A DNA stretch of 64,000 bases from Sporomusaceae bacterium UBA7701. Its GTDB lineage: Bacteria; Bacillota; Negativicutes; Sporomusales; UBA7701. The stretch lies in the NCBI GenBank assembly GCA_002482545.1, contig DLGF01000014.1, positions 19,266 through 83,265 on the forward strand, written 5' to 3'. The notes under the pieces are model-generated. The model worked only from the letters and a program-made list of their open reading frames with translations. It was not told the origin of the DNA and made no database searches. Position numbers and translations under genes: made by a program. Below are positions 17,683 to 25,324 of the stretch, one piece after another; the stretch's first letter is position 1, and the number at the start of each line of letters is the position of its first letter.

Positions 17683-18327
17683 TCACCGCAGGGCGATTCT
17701 TACCCCCATGGCCACCAGCATGGTGCCGGTCGTCGCCTTGATCCACTTCTGCACGGAAGAACGCAGAATAAAGCTCCGCAGCTTGGAAATAAAGAAGATG
17801 AGCGACGAATACCAGGATATCTGGATGGCCACAAAAATAAGCGTGAGGACCAGCGACTGCAGCAAAACGCTCGCCTGCGGATGGATGAACTGCGGAAAAA
17901 GCGCGAGAAAGACAAAAGCCGTGGCCACATTGAGAATATTGGTGACGAACCCCTTTATGTAGGCCGATCGGGGGCTTTCCTCCGCAAGCTCCAGGGCTGC
18001 CGCAGGCTCACCGGACTCCAGTCTTTCGCGGTGCAGCCGGTATGCCTGATACACGCTGCTCGCCCCCAGATAAACAATATACCCCGCTCCGATCAGCTTG
18101 ATCAGACTGAAAACCGCGGCCGACTGCGCCACGACGACGGCCAGCCCCAGTCCGGATACGAGCGCATGAAGGAATACCGCCGATACGAGCCCGAAAAGAT
18201 TGAAGGCCGCCGCCTTTGAGCCGTTGACGCTGGCCGTCTGGGTGACCAGCACCATATTCGGCCCGGGCGATATGATCATAACGAACACGACACCGCTAAA
18301 CGCCCAGATTTCACCGGATGAAAACAA
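17683..18327 (-). CDS. LysE/RhtB family amino acid exporter
   Basis: A 214-residue inner-membrane exporter of the LysE/RhtB family. The N-terminal ISPGPNMVLVTQ is the family signature, and about five or six hydrophobic segments are visible with a hydrophilic loop near residues 100-125. The start is TTG 18327, forced by an in-frame TAG two codons upstream, with AGGA only 2 nt before it and GGATGG further up. Its substrate cannot be told from sequence. It is not closely similar to the second LysE-type gene at 25325. Confidence 0.88.
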   Translation of the reverse strand: MFSSGEIWAFSGVVFVMIISPGPNMVLVTQTASVNGSKAAAFNLFGLVSAVFLHALVSGLGLAVVVAQSAAVFSLIKLIGAGYIVYLGASSVYQAYRLHRERLESGEPAAALELAEESPRSAYIKGFVTNILNVATAFVFLALFPQFIHPQASVLLQSLVLTLIFVAIQISWYSSLIFFISKLRSFILRSSVQKWIKATTGTMLVAMGVRIALR

Positions 18328-18570
18328 TTCCTACACCATCCTTTGTCAGAATCCTGTCCCGCGTTTCTTCTATCTCCTATCGGTCGATGCATTCTTCCTC
18401 CTCGCCCCAGTTCCTTCTTGGGGCCGTAGGCGAAGCAACCGCGTCCCGCCGCCCGGACGGAAGCCGCTTCAACCGGGGCTGCCGGGGCTTGCCTTCCTGG
18501 CCTCACTCCGGGGTAGTACTGCAAGATTATATTCGGAACCCGCCCGTTTTACGCATTGACCCAAAGCAAA

Positions 18571-18608
18571 AGAATCCGCCCGCCTCCGGCTGAGCGGATT
18601 CTTCTTCC
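18571..18608. terminator. Bidirectional terminator downstream of the acyltransferase
   Basis: AAGAATCCGC and GCGGATTCTT form a 10-bp stem around a CCGCCTCCGGCTGA-type loop. It lies just beyond the stop of the minus-strand acyltransferase. The 18328-18570 stretch before lysE is G+C-rich with one small stem (GCCCC/GGGGC) and no recognised element. Confidence 0.7.
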
Positions 18609-18621
18609 CGGCATAGCTTTT

Positions 18622-19779
18622 TCACCCTCGGAAGATTCCCTCCGCTCCCCCGCCCCGCCGCCCGGACAGCACCGGGCGAATAACATACTCCGCGATCAGG
18701 AAACACAAGACAACCACTACAGCCGATACCCCGGCATACTTCACCCAGATATTCATTTGCACCTTTTGCACCGTATAGGCCACCGGAATGACCACGCACT
18801 GGTGGATGAAATAGATCGTATACGAATTGGCGGCCAGCCTGCGCCATAAATAGGCGTCGCTATCCGCGAGCTTCTGGAACAAGGCGATGAAGCCGAAAGT
18901 GGCGGTCAGGCTGAAAAATGCGTAGGCAAGCGCGTGCCCGGCTTTATACAGCACAGGGATATTGGGTGTCAGCGTATAGGTCACGCGATAGGCGGTAAAG
19001 ACAACCAGCATCGCGACGGCCGCGCTTCCCCAGATGAGGAGGCGCGGCCTATAGCCCCCGGCAGTGAACCAGGCCTTCTTCCAGGCATAGATTCCCAGCC
19101 CGAAGTAACAGGCGTACAAGCCGATACGCACCGGCTGGATCATCAGAACAGGCTTGATCGGCAGCCACAGATCACTCCAGAAGAACAAATTGGCGACAAA
19201 GAAGGGCATGCCGCTAAAGACGGCGAACAGGGGCAAAAACCATGCGGCCGGCAGGCCCGGGTCCGGACCGGCCTTAAAATAACTCGGGCTGAGCTTATAA
19301 ACGACGGCAAAAAACAGATAAAACAGCGCCAGTACTTCCAGAAACCAGTAGTGGGCCTGCTGCCAATAGGGCCCCCAAAAGTCATGCGCCCAGAAGGCGA
19401 AATAATCCGGCGGCGCGGCCGTACGGCTGAAAATCGCGCTATACGCAATAAGCGGCGCAATGAGCACCGCCCCCACCAGCCAGGGAAGGACGATTCGCCG
19501 AAGCTTGCCCCGCCAAAAAGCTGCCATTCCCTTTTGTAAAAGCGCCGGCAAAGCAAAATAGCCGGCGATGAAAAACAGGACCGGCATCATATACACATCG
19601 GTCGACAAAATAAACCAGTCAAAAACCTTGTTCTGCTGGCTATCGTTGACATACCACCAGGAAAGGCTCCAGGTCGTATAACCCATGCCCACATGAAATA
19701 CAACCACCAGGAGAACGATGAACGCCCTCAGATTATCAAAGAACCACAGCCGCTGTTTGCTTACGGCTTCCCCTAGCAT
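18622..19779 (-). CDS. Acyltransferase 3 family membrane protein
   Basis: A 385-residue integral membrane acyltransferase with about ten hydrophobic segments. The opening RLWFFDNLRAFIVLLVVVFH holds the family Arg and His region, and LFFIAGYFALPALL follows. Relatives O-acylate glycans or modify lipids, and MdoC-like proteins are the closest by pattern. The acceptor is unknown. It starts at ATG 19779. No glycan cluster is nearby, so context adds nothing. Confidence 0.85.
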   Translation of the reverse strand: MLGEAVSKQRLWFFDNLRAFIVLLVVVFHVGMGYTTWSLSWWYVNDSQQNKVFDWFILSTDVYMMPVLFFIAGYFALPALLQKGMAAFWRGKLRRIVLPWLVGAVLIAPLIAYSAIFSRTAAPPDYFAFWAHDFWGPYWQQAHYWFLEVLALFYLFFAVVYKLSPSYFKAGPDPGLPAAWFLPLFAVFSGMPFFVANLFFWSDLWLPIKPVLMIQPVRIGLYACYFGLGIYAWKKAWFTAGGYRPRLLIWGSAAVAMLVVFTAYRVTYTLTPNIPVLYKAGHALAYAFFSLTATFGFIALFQKLADSDAYLWRRLAANSYTIYFIHQCVVIPVAYTVQKVQMNIWVKYAGVSAVVVVLCFLIAEYVIRPVLSGRRGGGAEGIFRG

Positions 19780-19803
19780 TACTGCCGCCCGCCTTTCATG
19801 CTT

Positions 19804-19968
19804 TTAATCGGCACCGATTTTCCCGTACCTGTAGCTTCGCCCTTTCTCATCCAAATCCTTCCACAGAGCTTTCCGCGCCTGTGAGAACGCAGGAGGTTTC
19901 CCAGCTTTGGCCCCAGCTTCGCAGGCTATGCGGCAAATAATGATTATGTAAATCAGATAAAGCGGCAT
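19804..19968 (-). CDS. Possible 54-residue small protein
   Basis: An open frame from ATG 19968 to TAA 19804 with a hydrophobic start (MPLYLIYIIIICRIACEAG) and a basic, polar tail ending GRSYRYGKIGAD. The amino acid pattern is protein-like, but the ribosome site (TTGAG) is poor and I recognise no family. It lies in an otherwise empty 276-nt gap. Confidence 0.35.
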   Translation of the reverse strand: MPLYLIYIIIICRIACEAGAKAGKPPAFSQARKALWKDLDEKGRSYRYGKIGAD

Positions 19969-20055
19969 CTCAAGCACTCTACCAAGGGGTAGGTAGTTAT
20001 CGGCAGGAATTTATTCCCTTTTTATCGAATTATGAACCATGAAGGGAGGGAGATC

Positions 20056-20220
20056 ATGACTAAAACATGTCCCAAATGCGGCCAGGATATGATTAAACTT
20101 AGTCTTGATACAACCCTCGATGAAAAATGGATTTGCACCAATCCAGGCTGTGGAAACGAAGAGTCTCAGCACCACTTTGACGATGAAGTTGAAAAACAAA
20201 CCGGTCACAAACCAGAATAA
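20056..20220 (+). CDS. Small zinc-ribbon protein
   Basis: A 54-residue protein with two cysteine pairs, CPKCGQD and CTNPGCGNE, spaced to form a zinc ribbon, and an acidic His-containing tail. The start is ATG 20056, with AGGGAGGGAG upstream. An in-frame ATG at 20032 has no site. The role is unknown. A hairpin terminator follows directly. Confidence 0.75.
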   Translation: MTKTCPKCGQDMIKLSLDTTLDEKWICTNPGCGNEESQHHFDDEVEKQTGHKPE

Positions 20221-20241
20221 GAGCCGAAAGGCTCTTATTCA
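20217..20241 (+). terminator. Terminator of the zinc-ribbon gene
   Basis: AAGAGCC-GAAA-GGCTCTT followed by ATTCATTG. The stem overlaps the stop codon. Confidence 0.7.
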
Positions 20242-20287
20242 TTGTACGCCATAGGACCAGGCCGTCCATCCGGCTTGCATTGCAACC

Positions 20288-20542
20288 CTATTCCGCTTTA
20301 GCCCTGGCTTCCAAGGTTTCGAGGCAGTTCTGGCATACATTCTTGCCCTTCAGTGTAGTCACATCGTCGGTGGCGCCACAGAATATGCATCTGGGAACGA
20401 TCTTGCGCAGAATGATTTTTTCCTGGTCTACTAATATTTCCAGGCCGTCTTGGGGAGTGATTCCATAATAGCGCCGCAGCTCCATAGGCAATACGATTCT
20501 TCCTAAAGGATCCAATTTTCTCACAATTCCCATTGCTTGCAT
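20288..20542 (-). CDS. AbrB/SpoVT-type DNA-binding protein with C-terminal zinc ribbon
   Basis: An 84-residue transition-state type regulator. The N-terminal swapped-hairpin domain MGIVRKLDPLGRIVLPMELR is characteristic of AbrB/SpoVT. The C-terminus adds CIFCGATDDV and CQNCLE, a probable zinc-binding knuckle. The start is ATG 20542, with AAAGGAG 8 nt upstream. Relatives control the onset of stationary phase and sporulation genes. The targets are unknown here. Confidence 0.88.
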   Translation of the reverse strand: MQAMGIVRKLDPLGRIVLPMELRRYYGITPQDGLEILVDQEKIILRKIVPRCIFCGATDDVTTLKGKNVCQNCLETLEARAKAE

Positions 20543-20778
20543 GTATAAGCTCCTTTCACTACAGCTTCCTGCAAATATTATCAAATATTACATTTTTTGT
20601 CAAATGTTATTTTGTTCACAGAACAATATTTTGCGTTGCTGTTGGCAGCCGGAAAATCAGGCGCGTTGTCCTTCGCAGGGTCTTCCACCAGGAAACTGCA
20701 GAGGATTTGGGCCTTGCCGCAGGGTTTAGGGCTGAAATGCGCGAATATCCCCAAAAACACACCAATCGAGGAGTCTGT

Positions 20779-21108
20779 ATGGAAGTAGTAAAATCGTTGG
20801 CCTATTTTATCATCGCCGGACTATTCGAAATCGGCGGCGGCTATTTAATGTGGCTCTGGTTACGCGAGGGCAGGGACGTATGGTACGGCCTGTCGGGCGC
20901 TTTGATTCTGGTTCTGTACGGTATAGTGCCCACCTTGCAGCCTGCCAACTTTGGCCGCGTTTATGCCGCCTACGGCGGCGTATTTATCGCGCTTTCGCTG
21001 CTCTGGGGCTGGAAGGTCGATAACATATCGCCTGATAAGTTTGACGTAATCGGCGGATTCATAGCTTTGCTCGGTGTCCTGATCATCATGTACTGGCCCA
21101 GGGGCTGA
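20779..21108 (+). CDS. YnfA/UPF0060 family membrane protein
   Basis: A 109-residue protein with four transmembrane helices, GLFEIGGGYLMWLWLREG near the start, ILVLYGIVPTLQP in the middle and a C-terminal MYWPRG. This matches the YnfA/UPF0060 family, related to small multidrug transporters, whose substrate is uncertain. The start is ATG 20779 after CGAGGAG. The frame is open far upstream, but that part (20585-20778) has no site and is probably leader. Confidence 0.88.
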   Translation: MEVVKSLAYFIIAGLFEIGGGYLMWLWLREGRDVWYGLSGALILVLYGIVPTLQPANFGRVYAAYGGVFIALSLLWGWKVDNISPDKFDVIGGFIALLGVLIIMYWPRG

Positions 21109-21120
21109 CCGCCAAAAAGC

Positions 21121-21192
21121 ATGGCAGAAAGCTCACTTCCGGGAAGCTTTCTGCCACAAAAAAAAACGCCTTTCAAGGCGTTTTTTTTATTA
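21121..21192. terminator. Double terminator between ynfA-like gene and yjfB
   Basis: Two stems in series: GGCAGAAAGC/GCTTTCTGCC at 21123-21155, then AAACGCC-TTTCAA-GGCGTTT with 8-nt A and T runs on its two sides (21158-21190). The second works in both directions for the convergent genes. Confidence 0.88.
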
Positions 21193-21372
21193 TACTTTAA
21201 TATCCACATTGGCACCCAGACCGGGGGAAGGCGGAACCAGGAAATTGATCAAAATTTGATTGCTCGTTTCAGAAAGATCCATGGCCTTTTTCAGCACACT
21301 GACCCCTACCTGGCTTTGTAGCTGCGCCTGTGAATGTATCACAGACATGGCGGCAATACTCCCGATATCCAA
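21190..21372 (-). CDS. YjfB family putative motility protein
   Basis: A 60-residue protein resembling the YjfB family, small proteins often found among motility genes: SVIHSQAQLQSQVGVSVLKK then NQILINFLVPPSPGLG. The start is TTG 21372 after AAGGAGGGG. The function is unknown. It stands alone, but flagellar genes occur at 23800 and 48998. Confidence 0.7.
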   Translation of the reverse strand: MDIGSIAAMSVIHSQAQLQSQVGVSVLKKAMDLSETSNQILINFLVPPSPGLGANVDIKV

Positions 21373-21571
21373 AATATCCCCTCCTTATGCCCAATTATAT
21401 ACCGATTTATGGCAGGCGACAAGAAATCTGTCGAAAATAGGGACCTGAGTCCCTGTTTCCCGTGCTTTCCGCCCACTCGATGCTGACCTCTTCATAAATC
21501 CTTTTTAAAAAATACCTCGCTAATCCCGCCCGCCTTGAGGCCGGACAACGTCCTGCATTTTTCATCTTGTT

Positions 21572-21932
21572 TCAAATTGACGCATTTTGCGTTTCCGTTT
21601 CGCCTAGCGTATTTTTCTTCAATACTACAAGCGTACCGGCGATTTTATCATGAAGGCCCTGTCTCCGGCTTGTAAACAGAATCATCGCGTAACCAGCCAC
21701 AGGAATTAACGCAATGATTCCCATTGTTACTGGAAACCACAGGGGAGAAAGGATATACGCTTGAATCTCTAGTGACGCACCCAAGCGACTAAAAAACAAA
21801 TTAAAGAATAAATACCATGCCTTAAGAACGCCCGCCAAAATGATATCGGCTCCCCGTTTAGCTTTGTGACCTTAAACCGGTAAGTATTTTTCCCGGAGTT
21901 CCTTAAAGGCGTCCGGGATTCTTCCCGGAAGT
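21572..21932 (-). pseudogene. RDD family membrane protein remnant, frameshifted and N-terminally truncated
   Basis: The C-terminal half of an RDD protein is open from 21838 to 21572 and ends RRQGLHDKIAGTLVVL, the RDD signature. The preceding RDD block KVTKLNGEPISFWRAFLR is present upstream but in another frame (about 21930-21800), with the shift around 21790-21830. The N-terminal R-D-D helix is missing. The gene is therefore a relic, or carries a sequencing frameshift and an unusual start. Confidence 0.6.
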
Positions 21933-21938
21933 CCCTGC

Positions 21939-22112
21939 CTACTCTTCAACCTTTATCGCGCCGTGTTTCCGTTCATACTCCTCAATATACTGTTCAATGA
22001 GGTATTCAATTTCCTTATTGGCGGACCGCTTATTCTTATTCGCAACAAAGCGAATTTTGTTCAATAAGGTCTCAGGGATCCGCAAAGAAAAGGGCGGTGT
22101 CAGTGATGGCAT
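21939..22112 (-). CDS. Small ribbon-helix-helix (Arc-like) protein, copy 1
   Basis: A 57-residue protein with the N-terminal strand TPPFSLRIPETLLNKIRFVA, then NKRSANKEIEYLIEQYIEEY and a charged tail ending VEE. This is the size and pattern of Arc/MetJ-type DNA-binding proteins. ATG 22112 follows GGAAGGA. It is divergent from the 63-residue gene at 22299. The same pair recurs at 22550/22842. Antitoxin or autoregulator is the likely role; the evidence is pattern only. Confidence 0.78.
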   Translation of the reverse strand: MPSLTPPFSLRIPETLLNKIRFVANKNKRSANKEIEYLIEQYIEEYERKHGAIKVEE

Positions 22113-22264
22113 AGTGTAGCTATCCTTCCCGTATATTGTTATGTTATCATTAGTCTACCAATCCGACTCCCTGTCGTATACACGCACGGTGCATTCATTT
22201 ATCATTCAAAAACAATTGATCTTTACAGAAGGGCATTTTATAATTAGAGTCGTAATGAATTAAA

Positions 22265-22276
22265 GGTGAATTCACC
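22265..22276. promoter_or_regulatory. Perfect 12-bp palindrome ahead of the 63-residue gene, unit 1
   Basis: GGTGAATTCACC is a perfect palindrome just upstream of the ribosome site of the gene at 22299. It is a candidate operator for the divergent RHH protein, inferred from position. Confidence 0.4.
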
Positions 22277-22298
22277 AATGACACAGGAGTGAAACCGC

Positions 22299-22490
22299 AT
22301 GACGCTTTGGCATATTGTAGAAGGCAAGGTCAGGCCGTATTACGGGCAGGAGACGGATGGGGCGCGGTCGCTCCTGGTGCGGGCCGATTCGGCGGAGGAA
22401 GCGCTTATGAAGTTTGAGAAATTTCAACAGGGCAAATGGCGGAAAGAACTCCTTAGCGTCAACGGCCGGACCATCGCCGCCCTGTTATAG
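22299..22490 (+). CDS. 63-residue protein of unknown family, copy 1
   Basis: A small soluble protein: MTLWHIVEGKVRPYYG, a central SLLVRADSAEEALMKFEKF and a basic C-terminus ending NGRTIAALL. ACAGGAGT precedes ATG 22299. It is about 75 percent identical to the gene at 22842. I do not recognise the family. The strand-helix-strand pattern suggests a small alpha/beta fold. Each copy is divergent from an RHH gene, an arrangement seen in small two-gene regulatory or toxin-antitoxin units. Confidence 0.75.
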   Translation: MTLWHIVEGKVRPYYGQETDGARSLLVRADSAEEALMKFEKFQQGKWRKELLSVNGRTIAALL

Positions 22491-22509
22491 GGTTTTTCCC
22501 TGAATAAAA

Positions 22510-22550
22510 CCACAAAGGCCGCTGAGATGCAATCTCAGAGGCCTTTCCGT
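22510..22550. terminator. Bidirectional terminator between the two duplicated units
   Basis: AAAGGCC..CTGAGA-TGCAA-TCTCAG..GGCCTTT separates the convergent 63-residue gene (copy 1) and RHH gene (copy 2). Confidence 0.8.
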
Positions 22551-22720
22551 TATTCTTCGACTTCAATTTCCCCTTGCTGCCGTTCGAATTGGTTGATGCA
22601 CTGCTTAATCAAATATTCAATTTGCGCGTTGATGGACCGGTTGTTTTCCCTGGCGATCACCCGCAATTTCTCGTAGGCAACTTCATCCACGCGCAAGGAA
22701 TAAGGTCTTTGGCTGTTCAT
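22550..22720 (-). CDS. Small ribbon-helix-helix (Arc-like) protein, copy 2
   Basis: A 56-residue paralogue of the protein at 21939: RPYSLRVDEVAYEKLRVIA, NNRSINAQIEYLIKQCINQF and the same acidic VEE end. The core shared by both is (N/S)xxIEYLI. It starts at ATG 22720 after CAGGAGTGTTGCT, and its stop abuts the terminator. It is divergent from the second 63-residue gene. Duplicates this diverged may recognise different operators. Confidence 0.78.
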   Translation of the reverse strand: MNSQRPYSLRVDEVAYEKLRVIARENNRSINAQIEYLIKQCINQFERQQGEIEVEE

Positions 22721-22789
22721 AGCAACACTCCTGATAGTATTATGACATTAAAAGCATATCATGATGATTCCGCTTTTCCTAAATTCATA

Positions 22790-22805
22790 ATGATATTATA
22801 ATCAT
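22790..22805. promoter_or_regulatory. Inverted repeat ahead of the 63-residue gene, unit 2
   Basis: ATGAT-ATTATA-ATCAT is an A+T-rich inverted repeat in the divergent intergenic region of unit 2. It could be the operator of the adjacent RHH protein, and it differs from the unit 1 palindrome. Confidence 0.35.
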
Positions 22806-22841
22806 ATTAAAATAACATCGATATTGTGCAGGAGGACCGAT

Positions 22842-23033
22842 ATGACGCTTTGGTATGTTGTGGACGGCAAGGTTGAGCTCTTTTGCTGGCAGGAAACGGA
22901 TGGGACGAGATCGCTCCTGGTGCGGGCCGCGTCGGCGGAGGAAGCGCTCATGAAGTTTGAGAAATTCCAGCAGGGCAAATGGCGGAAGGAGATCCTCGGC
23001 GTCAACGGCCGGACCATCGCCGTCCTGTTGTAG
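22842..23033 (+). CDS. 63-residue protein of unknown family, copy 2
   Basis: A paralogue of the protein at 22299, starting MTLWYVVDGKVELFCWQ, with the same SAEEALMKFEKFQQGKWRKE core. The start is ATG 22842 with AGGAGG upstream. A longer frame from 22824 would use a non-ATG start and is less likely. Most differences lie in the first 20 residues, including a Cys-Trp pair absent from copy 1. The function is unknown. Confidence 0.75.
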   Translation: MTLWYVVDGKVELFCWQETDGTRSLLVRAASAEEALMKFEKFQQGKWRKEILGVNGRTIAVLL

Positions 23034-23389
23034 GACTTTTGATCCCCCGGGGCTTGCCATCGTCAACCGGGAGAGTTCCAGGCTTTATAGTACGGTGTGC
23101 GGGCGAGTCCCGCAACTCCGAGCGGAAGAAACAGCGTCCGGTTTCGTGAACAGCTTCCATACATATACTATAGCAGAGTGCGCCCGCGACTCCTTCCTCG
23201 GAGATGGCCTGCGATAACCGCGGGTCATTTTTTCATCTTGACATAATATTTCCGCTGCCGGCAGTTGCCTGCTTTTGCCACCTCACTTTCATCAGACTTC
23301 TTCATAACATTTTGTCTAGTCATTAGCACATTCCGTCATTTCGCCATATAATACATCGACGTGGATCATTTATTTAAGGAGGAATTGAA
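23034..23389. other. 356-nt intergenic region with several inverted segments
   Basis: No reading frame here looks coding. There are short complementary blocks (GCGGGCGAGTCCCGC; CCCGCGAC with ACCGCGGG ahead of TCATTTTTTC near 23220) that could be a small RNA or a weak terminator. A TATAAT at 23347-23352 may serve the micro-protein at 23390. I cannot assign it. Confidence 0.35.
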
Positions 23390-23503
23390 ATGGGTTTTGG
23401 TGGCTGCTGTGGTGGAGGACGCAGTTCTTTCGTGGTGGTTATCATTATAATCATCCTGCTCCTGTTCTTCTTCATCGACGAAGATACCTGTTCAACGCTC
23501 TAG
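23390..23503 (+). CDS. YjcZ-like micro-protein
   Basis: A 37-residue protein: a Gly/Cys-rich head MGFGGCCGGGRSSF, one hydrophobic helix VVVIIIIILLLFFF, and an acidic tail ending in a single Cys. AAGGAGG sits 6 nt ahead of the ATG. The pattern is that of the YjcZ/sporulation micro-protein group, which are membrane-embedded peptides made late in growth. The two adjacent cysteines in the head are unusual. Confidence 0.65.
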   Translation: MGFGGCCGGGRSSFVVVIIIIILLLFFFIDEDTCSTL

Positions 23504-23557
23504 AGCTGTAAATCTTTGCCTTGACGCAAACTTGAAAACCTCTGCAGAAACCTCTTA

Positions 23558-23600
23558 CATAAAGGTTTGGGATACCGCCTCCCAAACCTTTATTTGTTGT
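23558..23600 (+). terminator. Terminator after the YjcZ-like gene
   Basis: ATAAAGGTTTGGGA and TCCCAAACCTTTAT form a 14-bp stem with a 7-nt loop, followed by TTGTTG. The gene-free stretch 23604-23799 up to the FliD-like gene holds nothing else that I recognise. Confidence 0.82.
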
Positions 23601-23799
23601 CGCGGAAAATCCTGCTTTCGCCAGTCGCTCTCCACAGCCTTCCACGGCTTTGGCAATACGGTTTTCCGCCGGCGGCGAAATCGGGCCAGTCGTTTCGGAC
23701 TCAAATGCGCCCTTCGTCCTATTTACAACCGCTACCAGAATTTGTATTATTATGGCAACAGTTATTGTCACGACCGTTTGGTATGAGGGAAGTGCTAAA

Positions 23800-25098
23800 A
23801 TGATCAATCCTGCCAACAATAACCTATCTTTCTATCCATATACGGCCAATACCGTTACCAATGGCCAATCTCCCTTTTCGCAGGCTTTCCTTCAGCAGTT
23901 GGCCTCCTACAATCTGCCCGCCCGCTATCAGTCCACGCTCCGTTCGCTGACCACTCCTTCGGCCACGGCGAAAGAAGTCGCCGATTTGTGGACCAGCATG
24001 AACAGCCTCAATAACGCCGCGAAGCCGCTGATCGCGGCCGGTGCCGCAAGCGCCTTTGCCCAAAAGGTCGTCATTTCCGGCGCTGGCGCCGCAGTCAAGG
24101 GAACGGCGACAACTAAGGCTGCAAACGCGGGCTACGACATTGCCGTCAGCCAGTTGGCGGCCGCGCAGCAGAACTCGGGAACAGCGCTGGACGCGGCAGG
24201 CGGTGTTTTAGCCTCCGGTCTGGCCGGACCGGCGGTTGCGAAGTTCAGTATTACGCCCGCCGGCGGAACGGCCCAAAAGTTCACTGTGGCCGTCAACCCG
24301 GGCGATACCGATAAAGCTGTCCTCGACAAAATGGCCAAAGCCATCAATAGCGGCAGCACCGTCGTAAAGGCTGCGGTAACCACCACCACTGCCGCCGGCG
24401 TTTCCTCAAGCCGCCTGGTGCTCACCGGAGCGAACACCGGAGCCGGCGCCGCCTTTACGGTAGCGGACATAACCGGCAACCTGGCGTCCGCCAGCGGCAT
24501 CGGATCAGTTTCCGCCGCGGCGCGTGATGCAAGCTATACGATTAACGGAGCTGCAGCAACCAGCACGAGTAATACCATCAAAATCGACGACGGCAACGTC
24601 ACCCTGACCCTTGCGACTACCACCACGGGCGCGCACATCGATGTCGGCGCCGATACGGCCGGCGTCACGCAACAAGTGACGGCCTTTGTCAACCAATACA
24701 ACGCTACCCTGCGCACACTCCAGTCTTCGGGTCTGACCTCGGGTGCACAATACGCCAAGCAGCTCGGCCAGAATCTGCCCCGGAACGCTTCGGAGCTGTC
24801 CGGCATCGGCGTCACCATCAATCCCGATAAAACCATCAGTTTTGACCAATCGGCCTTTCAAGACGCTCTGTCCAGGGATTACAATAAAACTAAGAGCCTG
24901 ATCGGCAATTATGGCGGGTTGATTGCCGGAGTTCAAAAGATCGCCCGGAATGTCAGCTCGCAGCCGCCAGCCTCTTTGGCCGGTCTTGAAACCGGCTTTG
25001 CCGGCATGAACGCCGCCTATCGCCAACAATACTGGCAGTCGGCTCTCTTCGACTGGCTGTCCGGCGGAGTAGGCGGCAGCATCAACATCGTCGCCTAA
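23800..25098 (+). CDS. FliD-like flagellar hook-associated protein 2
   Basis: A 432-residue protein with FliD features: the N-terminal GYDIAVSQLAAAQQN hook-IN block, a low-complexity Ala/Thr-rich central part, VTAFVNQYNATLRTL, and GIGVTINPDKTISFDQSAFQDAL near the C-terminus. FliD caps the filament and adds flagellin. The first 60 residues do not resemble the usual LxSGLD start, and no fliS or fliT is near, so it may be a variant cap or a FliD-derived surface protein. The start is ATG 23800 after GAGGGAAG. Confidence 0.72.
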   Translation: MINPANNNLSFYPYTANTVTNGQSPFSQAFLQQLASYNLPARYQSTLRSLTTPSATAKEVADLWTSMNSLNNAAKPLIAAGAASAFAQKVVISGAGAAVKGTATTKAANAGYDIAVSQLAAAQQNSGTALDAAGGVLASGLAGPAVAKFSITPAGGTAQKFTVAVNPGDTDKAVLDKMAKAINSGSTVVKAAVTTTTAAGVSSSRLVLTGANTGAGAAFTVADITGNLASASGIGSVSAAARDASYTINGAAATSTSNTIKIDDGNVTLTLATTTTGAHIDVGADTAGVTQQVTAFVNQYNATLRTLQSSGLTSGAQYAKQLGQNLPRNASELSGIGVTINPDKTISFDQSAFQDALSRDYNKTKSLIGNYGGLIAGVQKIARNVSSQPPASLAGLETGFAGMNAAYRQQYWQSALFDWLSGGVGGSINIVA

Positions 25099-25324
25099 GA
25101 ACCCGACATCTCTTTTGGCCGGCCTTGCGCCGGCCTGTGATTTTGCAAGGGACGGCAACCACCGGCTTCCAAAATCGGCGCGCGACTTGGCCCCAGCAGC
25201 CCGCAGCAAAAATCCACACCTTGGCGCCAAGCGAAAACCCATTGATCCGCCGATCATTTGGCTATTGCCTGCCGAAACTTCCTGGCATATAATATCACTA
25301 ACCTATGACAAGGGGGGAGTCGTC

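Noticed and set aside
18328..18570. A riboswitch ahead of the LysE-type gene
   Set aside because: The leader is G+C-rich with a small stem but shows no conserved block of the lysine, glycine or other known classes.
20533..20778. N-terminal extension of the YnfA-like protein
   Set aside because: The frame is open but lacks a site, and family members start at the ATG at 20779.
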